Part shown: positions 10,188 to 23,800 of the stretch, in pieces
Numbering within the stretch: position 1 is the first letter of the stretch
Layout: every line of letters starts with the position of its first letter
Made by a program: the position numbers and the translations under genes
NCBI GenBank assembly: GCA_019009955.1
Contig: CM032228.1
Coordinates: 100,385,001 to 100,449,000, forward strand
Reading direction: 5' to 3'
From: Riptortus pedestris
Lineage: Eukaryota > Arthropoda > Insecta > Hemiptera > Alydidae
DNA: 64,000 bases
The notes under the pieces: generated by a model
Told to the model about the DNA's origin: nothing
Database searches by the model: none
What the model saw: only the letters and a program-made list of their open reading frames with translations

Positions 10188-10470
10188 TTGAACGGACCTC
10201 ATTTTCTGAATCTCTAGGTCAGGATCGATGAATATGTAAAGAAATGCTTCGAAAATCGTGTCATGAGTACCTTGATAGCTGACTTGCCTTAAGGGAAATC
10301 TGCTAAAATGACTATGAATGGGCTATTCTATTAGTTCTTGGAGACTAGTTCAATGACGTAGTATGTTATCTACATCTGCCCGACCAATGCCATACACTCC
10401 TTTTGGTTCTCATCCAAAATAACATTATTATTAACATGAAACAAACTACTTTTGAATAGTTAAATACCTT
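10188..10470. repeat. Right arm of a large inverted repeat
   Basis: Complement of 6272-6622, including the 3' end of a plus-strand HINE (10188-10308, degenerate palindrome CTTGCCTTAAGGGAAATC) and the flanking CGACCAATGCCATACACTCC block. The 3.56 kb between the arms is the two Helitrons plus the mariner. Confidence 0.75.
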
Positions 10471-10619
10471 TAAATAAATAATTTAAAACTATGAACGCTG
10501 TGGAGATGCACCCAGGTATTTCTGGTATTTATTAACTCTGCTCCGTTAATTTATGATATAATTTACTGAACACACTATGTACCAATATGAATATACAGTT
10601 TACAATCGAGACTTACAAA

Positions 10620-10830
10620 AGAGTATTATGACGTACCTAAAACAGCTGTCGTTTGGCTTTGTACCACATCAAGGGAAAGGAGCTTTAATTCATACATGGC
10701 TTGGAAGACAGAATACTTCCTATGATTATGAATAATATGGCCCATTACGTTATAAAAAAAGTACATGCACAGGAGACGGGAAATATAAAACTATTGAGGA
10801 CATTATTTATTTGTTTTTTTGGTGTCACAC
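10620..10830 (+). mobile_element. Helitron internal fragment
   Basis: Inverted match to 2956-3140: shared CATCAAGGGAAAGGAGCTTT, GAAGACAGAATACTTCCTAT and ACAGGAGACGGGAAATATAA blocks. Confidence 0.55.
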
Positions 10831-10904
10831 AATTTGTAGCGATTACGCTCACAATTTTTATTTGATTATAACAACACTTAATATATAAGCGTATCTTGTA
10901 AATC

Positions 10905-11085
10905 TAAAGATCATGTTCGTGAATGACTGAAATCAGACCTGTGGAAAATTTAAAATATCTCCGTCGTCGAAAAATTGTATAGAGCTACTCTGAATGAAAC
11001 TTTTCTATAAATGTTATTATATACATCTCATTCCTACCTGGAATATTAGACGAGATATTTTCATGTTTTAGTTTCCAGCCTTGAG
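10905..11085 (-). mobile_element. HINE internal fragment
   Basis: Shares the family's ATATCTCCGT, AAAAATTGTATAGA and GAATATTAGACGAGATATTT blocks in reverse orientation, diverged. Confidence 0.5.
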
Positions 11086-11099
11086 TATAGAATTAAATG

Positions 11100-11530
11100 G
11101 AATACATTTAAGGAAAAGAGTTTCTTAATTTTTTGTGTTGCTTGTTGATTTACCTCCATTTCCTTGAGGAGCAGTAGTCACCCACACACAAGGTAGGAGA
11201 AAGCCTTTTCATAATAATGAGTGCCAACAAATTCCGAGTAAAAAAAAAAAATGAGAGAATATTAGGGAAACAATAAAGTGAGATAGAAATAAATTCAAGC
11301 CTCCTGAGGGACGTGAATTCATTGGAGAATCTGGTTTACCTCTTGAAATTAAAAATTTAGAAACCCCTTTCAGTTTTGCTGGTTTTTTGACAATGCTAAT
11401 CAATCAATGGTTTATTCAAGCAAAATAAATGTCTCAAAACCCTTTTGTTGAACTTAGACCTTCCTCAAAAGTTACCACCCTTTTCTAGCCAGGGTGGGAC
11501 CAAGGATCTAAAAAAAAAATGAGATCTATC
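11100..11530. other. No gene; SINE fragment near the right end
   Basis: AT-rich. At 11457-11510 a minus-strand piece of the SINE family (CCACCCTTTTCTAGCCAGGG) is visible. Confidence 0.5.
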
Positions 11531-11532
11531 TG

Positions 11533-12665
11533 TTAGGGCTATCTTCGATGCGGAGATCCTTTCTGTACTCGGTTTGTGATAGAGGCGATCTTCGATGCGG
11601 AGATCCTTTCTGTGCTCGGTTTGTGATCGAGGCTATCTTCGTTGCGGAGATCCTTTCTGTACTCGGTTTGAGATCGAGGCTATCTGCGTTGCGGAGATCC
11701 TTTCTGTACTCGGTTTGAGATCGAGGCTATCTTCGATGCGGAGATCCTTTCTGTACTCGGTTTGTGATAGAGGCGATCTTCGTTGCGGAGATCCTTTCTG
11801 TACTCGGTTTGAGATCGAGGCTATCTTCGTTGCGGAGATCCTTTCTGTACTCGGTTTGAGATCGAGGATATCTTCGATGCGGAGATCCTTTCTGTACTCG
11901 GTTTGTGATCGAGGCTATCTTCGTTGCGGAGATCCTTTCTGTACTCGGTTTGAGATCGAGGCTATCTTCGATGCGGAGATCCTTTCTGTACTCGGTTTGA
12001 GATCGAGGCTATCTTCGATGCGGAGATCCTTTCTGTACTCGGTTTGTGATCGAGGCTATCTTCGATGCGGAGATCCTTTCTGTACTCGGTTTGTGATCGA
12101 GGCGATCTTCGATGCGGAGATCCTTTCTGTACTCGGTTTGAGATCAAGGCTATCTTCGATGCGGAGATCCTTTCTGTACTCGGTTTGAGATCGAGGCTAT
12201 CTTCGATGCGGAGATCCTTTCTGTACTCGGTTTGAGATCGAGGCTATCTTCGATGCGGAGATCCTTTCTGTACTCGGTTTGTGATAGAGGCGATCTTCGT
12301 TGCGGAGATCCTTTCTGTACTCGGTTTGAGATCGAGGCTATCTTCGTTGCGGAGATCCTTTCTGTACTCGGTTTGAGATCGAGGCTATCTTCGATGCGGA
12401 GATCCTTTCTGTACTCGGTTTGTGATCGAGGCTATCTTCGATGCGGAGATCCTTTCTGTACTCGGTTTGTGATCGAGGCTATCTTCGTTGCGGAGATCCT
12501 TTCTGTACTCGGTTTGAGATCAAGGCTATCTTCGATGCGGAGATCCTTTCTGTACTCGGTTTGAGATCGAGGCTATCTTCGATGCGGAGATCCTTTCTGT
12601 ACTAGGTTTGTTATCGAGGCTATCTTCGGTGCGGAGATCCTTTCTGTACTCTGTTTGTGATCGAG
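11533..12665 (+). repeat. 47-bp minisatellite, ~24 units, with a higher-order period of three
   Basis: The unit ATCTTCGATGCGGAGATCCT plus TTCTGTACTCGGTTTGWGATCGAGGCT recurs every 47 bp (landmark TTCG[AT]TGCGG at 11591, 11638, 11685, 11732 and so on up to 12625). Units vary at two sites (cgATg/cgTTg, ttGTGat/ttGAGat). Because 47 is not a multiple of three, consecutive units are read in the three frames in turn. Stops are avoided only where the GTG/GAG variants follow a gtg-any-gag order, giving open stretches at 11595-12188 and 12232-12564. Moderate GC contrasts with the flanks. It lies about 0.56 kb upstream of the RSPH1 start codon. Confidence 0.95.
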
Positions 12666-13225
12666 TTGCTGTAGCAATTATGTCTCTTATCTGTCCAATT
12701 GGAATAGCAAACACAAAAACACCCATTAACCATGAGACAGTCATTAACAAGTATTCACCTTTTTTGGGGAGTAGATCACAAGCATGTCGTACCGGAACGC
12801 TAGAATCCATAAAGGCAGCCCAGCCTAGAACCAGCGCTCCATCCTGTACGCTAGCGCTGCAGTTTCCGCTCTTGGCCACCGCCCACGGCGACCTCCTGAT
12901 GTACGGCCGGTTAGTGAACTAAGTAAGCGGAAGTACGACTGAACACTATCCTTAGATTATTTTAACTTCTAATAACATATGTGAAAGATATACAACAGCA
13001 TATGTGAAAGAGGTCGTTTGAAACTGTACACTGTTAATTACCACTGTTTATCAAATACTGCTAGTGAATACATTTAATAATTACTTATTGAGCACCTTTC
13101 ATGAGCTAGTATAAAAAAATTGTCTTTACCAGTATAACGAATCAATTAGAGTTAGGGAGAGTGACTACTTGTGTAAATAAATTGAATAGCTACCTATCAA
13201 TAAAAGCTTATTAAGAAACAAGAAC
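12666..13225 (+). promoter_or_regulatory. RSPH1 upstream region and presumed 5' UTR
   Basis: Intergenic sequence between the minisatellite and the RSPH1 start. It includes a GC-richer block at 12800-12930 and AT-rich sequence next to the ATG. No specific promoter motif can be assigned with confidence. Confidence 0.35.
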
Positions 13226-14453
13226 ATGTCCGATACAGAGTTGGAAATGGAAGGAGAGAGGGGCGAGGAGGAAGAGGACACTATTGGAGTAAAAACATTT
13301 TATCTATCGACTATATAAAATTGTAATTTTTGTCCACACATTTCCTCATAATTTCACGACACTTTTTCGTTTCACATGGAATTGAAACGATATCACAATT
13401 TTTGGTTTTGGCGTCTGTTTTTTACCTTTTCACGCCTAAACGAATTTTATGAAACTTGGTACTCGTATTACAACTAAATCAATTTAGAATTTAGGCTATA
13501 TTCTCAGAGATTAACAGGAGTAAGGGGTTATAGGAGACTCCTGAAATGAAAAATCGTGATATTTCGTTTCCTTTCGGTTTTTCGCCAAGTGAAAACTTAA
13601 CAATAGTAGTTCATTTTGATATTTAAAGTGACTTTTGCTATATATACATTTGCCGTATAACGCATAATCAAGATGTATAGTAAAAAACTATAGCCGGAGT
13701 CATCTATTGTAATGGGTACAAGCTGTTTACCTGACACCTCAGAATGAACTCAACGACTTTCTTATGAGTTTGCGTTAACACAACCTTGATTATAAGATAT
13801 ATTATCTTTTTTTTTGGAAAGACCAGGAGTGGGGTTGTAAGGGAAGCCTGTAAGACGGAAAATTGACATATTTAATTTCCTATTTGTTTTTGTGCAAATA
13901 TAATTTAGCAAAGTTATTTATTTTCTTATTTAATTTTTATTATATACGTTTTTGTCAAATAATAATTAATAAAAGATATGCTGATAAACGGTCAACTCGA
14001 TATTTGTGGTTTAGGAAAGCCGAATTGATCTTTAGGCTACATTAATATTTTTACAAACGAAGTAAATTGAAAGGCCGATTAGAAATAAATATCAATAAAA
14101 TTAGTTTTCTGTTCTTTTCCTGCAAAATGTTTCTTTAGACCAAGTTGGTAAATAAAACTATATATGTGAACCAATTGATAAGAATTCATTAAACTTTATT
14201 TCATAATGGTCTATTATGTCAACTGAAGTTACATGTTTTTAGGTTTATTTAATCATTTAAAGTATGATACGGGTTAGTGAGAAGGTTATTACTCCCCCCC
14301 CCACCACACATTCTAAACTTGTTAACAGGGGAATATCATTTTTAATTACGCATCATAGAACTGCCGCGAACCCTTTCAATAGGACGTGTCAGTACGTCAT
14401 GCCCGGAGGACGTAATTTCATATTATTTTTTCATTTATGCTCAACTAAATGAA

Positions 14454-14523
<70 letters not shown>

Positions 14524-17500
14524 TAATTATTATTTAGTGACGAAATTCATTAAATAACGTCCTAAAATCCCACCCTGGCTAGAAAAGGGTGGTAACCTGT
14601 AGATAACCCGTCCCGATTAGCCTAAGTTGCAAAAAGTGGACGTTAATAAATAAATAATAATTAATTATTATTATTATTTAAAGCACAAAAGAAAATACAG
14701 AATTACAAACAAATATACAAAAAAAAAATGGAAACATCAAATTAAAAATTCCTGGCACAAAATTGATTCCCTCCGTGTCTCAATTCATTTCGAGACATGT
14801 ATGAATGACAAATACATTTGTTGTTCGAAAATATACTGCCGGCCCTATATATTTTAAGGACGTATTCATAAGTCCTACCCGTATCCGATATTGTTTACGT
14901 TTGGCGTATTTATGAGTCACGCTCGGTTAGCAGGTTAATCTAAGCTAAGTCGTGATTATATAAAATGTATCAGAATTACAATAATTTAAACAAAACAATG
15001 TTGAATTTGCACATGAGGTAGCGGAAGTTGTGAGGAGAAAAACAGACGGCTCCTGCAAGCCACTTTTTGGTCCGGTCGATTCGGGTAATCTTTTGACGGG
15101 AAAGTAATAGACGATACTAGCCTAGTCCACACTAGTAGACATGTTGCGCGATTTTGGTCTCTGAGACGTGTCTCAGGTTGTCTACGCAGACAGGTCTATA
15201 GACCAACTTCCGTCTACGGGCTTGTTGCGAGACCAAAAATCGCAGGTCTATGGTCTCCCGATTGGAATGGGAGACTTAATGCAACTTAGACATATTGCGC
15301 GACATTTTGACAGTGTGGACGTACTCAGCGCCTAGAGACTAGGCATCTTCACTCTGTTTCCAGCTGCCGAGTGGTGTGGTTCGGCTGTTTATTCAATTTT
15401 TCGTGTTCTAGTTACTTTGAAACATGTGGCCTAATGAAAAAGTAATGAGTCTTATTGAAGATTACCACGTATCTTATTGTTTGTGGGATGTTACGAGTCC
15501 TCATTATAAAAAGCGGGTGAAAAAAAGAGTGCCCTCGAATCTCTGGCTGCAAAGTACAATGTCACAGTGCCGTAGAAAAGAAAATTCATAATTTAAAAAC
15601 ATCATTCAACCGGGAGCGAAAAAAAAATACTTCGACGTGAATGAGTCTCCACTTGCAATTAAGCGCAGTGTGACTGCCAGTCGAAGAGAAGCTGGGATGG
15701 TTTCCCTAAACTTTGTATCTTGCTTCATTATTATTCTTCCAACCATCAGAAGCAAGTCTTCAAAATCAGTAGTCGTCAGCCGGGTAAAATTCCGAAAACC
15801 CATTGCGTCTTCCAGTCTTAATTTACTTAATAGAGCTTTACCGAATCTAGGCCCTTCTGCTAGTACTTCGCGCGTCCATCAACGTTTACGTTTTCGTGTT
15901 CTTTCACTTACTACCACTAAGCAAATTTTGAAAATTCATAATATATCCGTTATTATGCGTCGGATCGTAACATTTTATAGAACCAATCTTATTGGAAATG
16001 TAATGTTTTTAAATGTTGTTTTGTACATTTTTTCACTATCTTGATTATTAACTGAGGTATTAGCATTTTTTAGTTTTCGGTCTTCAGTAGAGCCCCACTC
16101 CTGCTCATCTCATATTACCAATATTCTATTATGTTATGAAGCATTTTATTTGAAGATTAAATACCAAATATTGTTCTCATTGAACTTTTAAGTTTTGAGA
16201 TAAATGCAAATACGTGGGAAACTGTTTAGTTAAAGTAGCTCCTGCGTGATGGACTTTTATAGACATCTACAAGGTAGGATCATTGGACATTTGATGAGTA
16301 CAATCTCAATAGTTGATTTCCCTTGAGGGAGATCTTCTAAAAGGTAAATACAGGATTTGTAATTATGGCTTAGTCTTGAAATGAATAACATTCACTCATT
16401 ATTCAGTTTAAATATTTCCCGAGCAAAGCTACCTCATTATTGGAACTTAATGATAAATGCTTTCCATGATTATGATTTATATTGACCAAAGTATTTGTTC
16501 CAAAGAGGAGATGAATTGATGAGCAACTCATTATTTTTATTGAGGTCGTACTCATGACATGATTTTCGAAAAATGTCTTCAAATGTCCATCGATCCTACC
16601 CAGGACATGACGAAAATCTTTTGTTTTATACATTTTTTCGGGAACAATGTATGAAGCAAATAATTTGTGTAGAAATATTGATATGCTCATCAATTCTTTC
16701 CAATATGAACTACCTCGTACCTCACCTGGAAAAATTCAAATTCAAATCTATGTTAATATTTTGACCTTAATAATTCAAAGCTATGCATAATGCACAGGAG
16801 ACGGGAAATATGACAATATGGAGGACAGTGAAGTCGTACATAAAAAAATAATTTTATTATTAAAAAATCCACAGCAACGACGGGTATAAACCTAAACACT
16901 GGGACGGGTAAATGTCAAAATATTCTGCAAAGTAAAGCCATGCCAAAAAAATACCATTACCATTCAGCCTCAAATGAATTTCCGGACGAAGACGGGTATC
17001 TAAGCTAGTAGATATATACACTTTCTTCAAAAATGTGTTCCCCTCATGACTGACCACCCACAATCCCTCTCCTAAACTCGCAGTCAACCAGCTCAATATC
17101 TGTAACATCCATACTTTACCTTCAACTTCACGAGTAGTATCTCGAGTGGCTTCAGGGAAAAAAGAATGATGATGAGGATCGGGTACAGATGAAGTTAGGT
17201 TCTTCGATTTCAGATTGTTATATGCCACCTAAAGGAGAACGAAATACAGAAAAAAATAATTTAAGAGTACAAAGACCAAAAAAAAAAAAAAATGATGTAA
17301 TGAAGAATAAATAATATAAATAAAATTATCTGGTTGATATCATAGACAGTTAAATATATTTCAAAACAGCCAAAATATATGATCTAAAGAAAAAGTCCGT
17401 CACGCAGGGGCTGCGTAAACTAAGCAGATTTCCCTTGTGATGTTTAACAATAGATAAATCTACATACTGGTAAAACAATAGCACTGTCAACATCAAGTGA

Positions 17501-18950
17501 ATAAATACAAACGATAATAAGAAACCTCCAGATGGGAAGCACCTGAAATGTAAACAAACAGGTGTGCCTACTTCTCACTGGAAAGAAAAAGAATTACAGA
17601 AATATATCAGAATATAACATATTAATTATATTGAAAACTATTTACTATAGTACTGTAATTTATAATGGATCAGAATGATCAGAATAATTTTTATCTCAAT
17701 CAATCAAATTTCAGTAGTCCAAGAACTTAAGAAGAGGGGGCGGGGTCAGGATAACATATTTGCAATTATCTCGTATAATAAAGGCCTCTTGAAAACAATT
17801 TATGATATTTAAGCTTCAAATAATGTTGTTTATTACATAACAGAGTATTGTTTATTAACATGAGTAGAATTGGGGGTTTGCTGAAGGCTGAAAAATGAAT
17901 ATATCTAGGTTAATATTCAAGATAGAGAATAAATATATATAACAATATTAATAGTACATTTAATTTTCAATAAGATTGGTTCTATACAATGTTTTGATCC
18001 GACCTATAGTAACGGATATATATATGTTAACGCTCTAGCGGTCGCAATTTTTGTTTGATCGTTGCCAAACTGGATATTTAAACGTTTTAAGTAAAAAAAA
18101 ACAGATCAAGTTCGTTAATGGCTGAAATTGAAATTATTGATTACATCCTATGACATGTTTCGATCTAATGGATTGGAATAATGCATGACAAAATAATTTT
18201 AAATGAAGTGCAACCAAACATTGCATTTATATACTTAAATAGGAGTACAAAGAAGTCATGAATGCATGGTGTCTGGATTACATTTTATTAATCCTTCAAT
18301 AATCCACCTTGGCCTTAATTTCACATGATAAACCTAGAGTGGCGAGTTTGATTCTCGCCTGGGCAAAGGAAATTATTTAGTGACGAAATTCATTAAATAA
18401 CGTCCGAAGTCCCACCCTGGCTAGAAAAGGATGGTAAACTGTAGATAACCCGTCCCAATTAGCCTGAGTTGCAAAAAGTGGACGTTAATAAATAATAATA
18501 ATATTAATATTCAATAATCCAGTGCTATTATATCGAGCAATTTTGATTTCCATAACATATCATCCTAAAAGTTGTTCATTACAATTCGCTTGATATAATA
18601 TAATATATAAATATATGTGTTATTAAGAAGATAAAAGTAAAATGATTTCAGGAATATGAAGGACAAAGGAATGAGAAATGCCAGCGACATGGTGTTGGAA
18701 GGGCACTCTTGCCCAACAAGGATTACTACGAAGGCAGGTACTTCCAAGGTATGAGGAATGGCTTGGGATTATATGTGTTCAAGAACGGTGCAAGGTACAA
18801 TGGCCACTATCACAAAGGAGTAAAGGATGGCATAGGTGCATTCTATTATCCAGATGGATCCAAATACGAAGGTTAATATTTTTTAAATTTGTATGCCATA
18901 TGTATGTTCTTGCCCAAGAATAAATATGAATAAATACGAGTACGTGTATG

Positions 18951-19032
<82 letters not shown>

Positions 19033-20728
19033 CATACACATATTTTTTTTCCTTCATAGTGTAATGGCAAGGTTCACCAATAAAAACACCTTTCTTTCCT
19101 CGGAAACATTATTCTCAATTGCACTACATTTTTCTTGGCTTACCTTCCACCTCTTCAGTTCTGAAGTACATTACATTCATTGAAAAAACCCTTCGGCACT
19201 GGAGAGGACATTGAAACACAATGACAATTGTACCTATAACAAAAGCTGCTTATTCTTATATTTGAAGTAATTTTTGTTATGTGTACTTTTGTTGTACAAC
19301 AAAGTAGAAACAAGATAAAAGAGTACTTTTAATAGAGATTATTATGTATATAAAATAGTTGTCATCATTGTGCTTTGGACCGCTTTCCCGGAAAGCAAAT
19401 TTTATTATTCAAGACTAACCATGATTATGAAATATATGGTCTATGCTTTGAAAAAAGATACTTACACAGGAGACGGGAATTCTAAAAATATTGTGCATAG
19501 TGAAGCTGTACATAACAAGTTTTTTTAACAGATTTCCCTTAAGGTAAAACTGCTATTGAGGTTGTATTCAGGACACCAATTTAGGAAAATTTTCTCTAAC
19601 ATCCATTGATCCGATCTATTAGATGATGAAAATGGAGCCTGTTCAAAATTATATATTGTGTGTGTGTGTGCGCGCGTGCGTGTGTGTGTGTATACATATA
19701 AAACTAAAAAAATCCAAATAACTCAGTTAATATTCAAGATAGGGGAAATATGTATATAACAACGGTTATAGGTAATTCAATTTACAATAAGCTTGGTTCT
19801 ATACAATTTCAATCTGACTTATAATAGCAGAGTTATTTCAAATTTACAGAGAAATATATATATAAGCCGGATCAAAAAAAAGTTTCAGTAAACCCCCTCA
19901 AGTCATATAACAATAAGCTGTTATATCTTGAACCACTTCATTTTAGGCTTAAATAACCAATATTGTTTTCATCTCATTCAACTTTGGTTTCATGTGAAAT
20001 CCTTAAATATTGAGTGTAGCTGTAGGAGTGTCAACAGATATGCAATACATAAATTTGGATTTTAGTTTAATCTCCTTGGTAGGACCAATAGAAAATATTG
20101 AAAAAATACCATGGGTACAACCTCAATGTTTGGGATAATCAAAATATATTTACATTTATTTATATAAACCCTCCAAACTATGATATAAACCTTATTACCT
20201 AATGTTTAAGGAATTTTTAGATATTTTATTTTATCCTGTGATCACCAGAATATAAATGCACATATTTACATATGCATGTAATATATGTATACATTTACAT
20301 ATGCATGTAATATATGTATACATTTACATATGCATGTAATATATGTATACATTTACATATGCATGTAATATAAGTATACATTTACATATGCATGTAATAT
20401 AAGTATACATTTACATATGCATGTAATATATGTATACATTTACATATGCATGTAATATATGTATACATTTACATATGCATGTAATATATGTATACATTTA
20501 CATATGCATGTAATATATGTATACATTTACATATGCATGTAATATATGTATACATTTACATATGCATGTAATATATGTATACATTTACATATGCATGTTA
20601 TATATGTATACATTTACATATGTATGTAATATATGTATACATTTACATATGTATGTAATATATGTATATATTTACATATGTATGTAATAATATGTAACAT
20701 ATTACATAATATAAATGCACATAGTTAC

Positions 20729-20820
<92 letters not shown>

Positions 20821-23800
20821 CTCTGATAATTATCCTATGTAGCACTTGAAATGTAAGCTGGTTAAAAAGTGTAACATAAAGGCTTAAGTGAAAATTGGGG
20901 GTTTACTGAAGGCTGATAATGAAAACCAAATTTTTTTCAATCCAACGATTAACAATTTTAAGTTAGATGGTCCTCATTTCCATTATCTACTCCATAGGAT
21001 TGGTAGAGATTTGAAGAAATTTTCAAAAATTGTGTCTTGGGCACAACCTCTATATCTGATTTCTCTTATGAGCAATCTCTGAAAACAGAATGTGACATAA
21101 TTAATAACTTACTTATTCTGGCAAACTAAACTCATATTTTATAACAGGAGAGTGGAAAGCTGACTCTAGGCATGGCTATGGAATGTACCATTATCCAAAC
21201 GGAGACTCATATGAAGGACAATGGCGGAATGGAGAAAAAGAAGGCCTTGGTCTCTATAAATACAAAGAATCGGGAGCAAGTTATTTGGGCCTTTGGAAAG
21301 CTGGAAGAATGGATGGTTCTGGTCAATTAATTACTCCAGTTTATAGATATCATGGAATATGGAAAAATAACTTGGTAATACTCTATGCCCATAATATTTA
21401 TTTATTTTTCATATGGTAAACCAAGATGGCGAGTTTGGTTTTCTCCTGGGCAATAGGAATTTATTTAATAAAGAACTCATTAAATAATATCCTGAGTCCC
21501 ACACTGGCTAGAAAAGGGTGGTAACCAGTAGATAACCCGTCCCAATTAGCCACAGTAGCAAAACGGGGATATTAATAAATAGTAATAATAATATCTGATA
21601 TATGATAATTTTGTAAGAATCAAAATAACTAGATAAATAAAATGTAAAAAAGATAAGAAGGCATTGGTTTGAAATGGATGAAATGTAACATTTTTGTATT
21701 TTAATGAAATTATTAAAGCAAAAATCCATCTTTTGTTTACAAGCCCATAATGAACATTAAATTTATTTGTACTCTGTTTTCTTTCAATTTTACGTAAAAT
21801 CAATCAGTTTATAGAAAAATATCCTGGCAAACTTTCTTTTAATCAATGGAATCTGAGAAATTACATATAATAAATAGATATGAATTTAAATATAACAATG
21901 CTTTTGGGACCTTTCAAAACATTTATTTTCTTTTGGTGATGATTAATCATATGAAAGAATTATTTATCAGTGATTTTCTAGATTTCAATCCAGCAATATA
22001 AGTTCGTCATGGGAGGGCAGAAACAAAGTGAGTGAGTTAAAGGTTTTAGTAAATGCCAACCCATTTTAGACAAGTAGGGAACTTGCAAAACATTAATGCA
22101 ACACCTTAATACTATTGCACAAACTGTTGGACCAGTGGGTGGCACATGATCTTTTATAGTTTGAAAGTGAATCATTTTTTAATTTGCTCCTAATACGTGA
22201 TGAAAAATAGATACAAAAAGATAATCACAGAAGCAGGCAACGGTTGGATAATAATAATAACCCCACATGCATTAATAGGGAAACCTTTTTTGCACCCATG
22301 AAAGGTAATGGTAACAGTTTGATGGCTTATGACCAGTGTATTAAATTACAATCTTTTTAAAAATATTGAGACTATTACAAGGGCCTTTACTGTTCAGAAA
22401 TATAAATTTCAAGAAGAAGTGGACAAAAAAAAATGCTAGCCCTTGTCATCAAAAGACCTTAACTACTGCAAAACGATAACAAATAATAATTAAAAACATA
22501 ATGTGATGTGGAAATACACATAAACCTGACTTGACTCCTAAAGTAGAGTATGGAATATTAGAAATATTTAGTACAATAACTTTCAGAATAAAATTTAGAT
22601 ATACCTATAATGAACATAACAAAACATATATTTAGGAATGAAGAAGTAAGTGCATATTTTTGATTGGTGAGTTATTTATTTGGGCCCTGAACATTTAAAA
22701 AATCCTTATTATATAATAATTTTATAAAACTGGCACATTATTTTTTTTTTTTAGCCAGTTGGGAAAGGGTGTTTTAGTTTTAAAAGTAATGTTATGCAAC
22801 ATGGTTTTTACCTTCACATGGAAATGCCAATAGCAGATGAGGAGAGTGTAGCTCCAGAAGAGGAAGCTGAAAAAGAAGGGCACAAAATAATCCCTATATG
22901 GAGGCCACGAGAGGTAAATAATAGTTTCAACAGCCAATGGCTAGATTAAGAGTAGTCGTATTATAAAGTGTTCGTAATATGTAGCTTGGGGTATATTGGC
23001 TTTGTGATCTATGTTATAGAGGATAATGCACATCCCACCAAACTGGGAGATCCATAGATCAAGTTTGCGGGTGATTAGAAATACACACAACCAAGAAAGC
23101 AAATGCAAAGGCTAACTCAGGGTTTAATAATACTGTTCAATATCTTGAAGTTAAATTTCTTCCCGCCAAGTGCTAAAAGCACTATGCCTTTCCTGTTTAA
23201 GTTGGGTTCAAAGCTCCAGCACTACCCAGAAGTGAACTTTATAGCAAGTACTTAGTTAGTTGCCTCTTTAACACCTGACAGGTATCTTTCTGGCTCCACA
23301 CCTGTTTCAATAAATTTTTTATATATCCTTTTTAGAAATTCCATTTCATGAAATTTCTCCCTCATTTAATTCAAAGTGATCCCAAGAGAAATAAAATCAT
23401 TATTGTTCATAGTATATTTATGGGCCATATCTCCTAGAAACCTTCTTTATACCTCAAACACTCTTTCTTCTCGCCCTTCTCTCATTGAGGTTGAGTCTAC
23501 TTTCTCTGATTCTTACTTTATATCATTTTTGTATTTACTAGCTCTAGGAGGCACCAGCAGATAATAATTTTCTTCTTCATTCTCCCCTTTTTTATTCTGG
23601 CCAGTATTTCTATTGTCTCTTCCCTTTAATTATCCTGTAAATATTGCAAATTATAGTTCTATGAATGTAAAGGGGGAGGGAGATATCTTTTTTAGGACTA
23701 TTTCCAGTTGTTGAGATTTCCATTTAAATTCATATTTATTACCTTCAGAAATGATATTACTGCATTTAGTTTAATGAAAATCTGTACTATATATTTACCT

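Noticed and set aside
11533..12665. Possible CRISPR-like array (regular 47-bp period)
   Set aside because: There are no spacers: the whole 47 bp is repeated, and the context is eukaryotic. It is a minisatellite.
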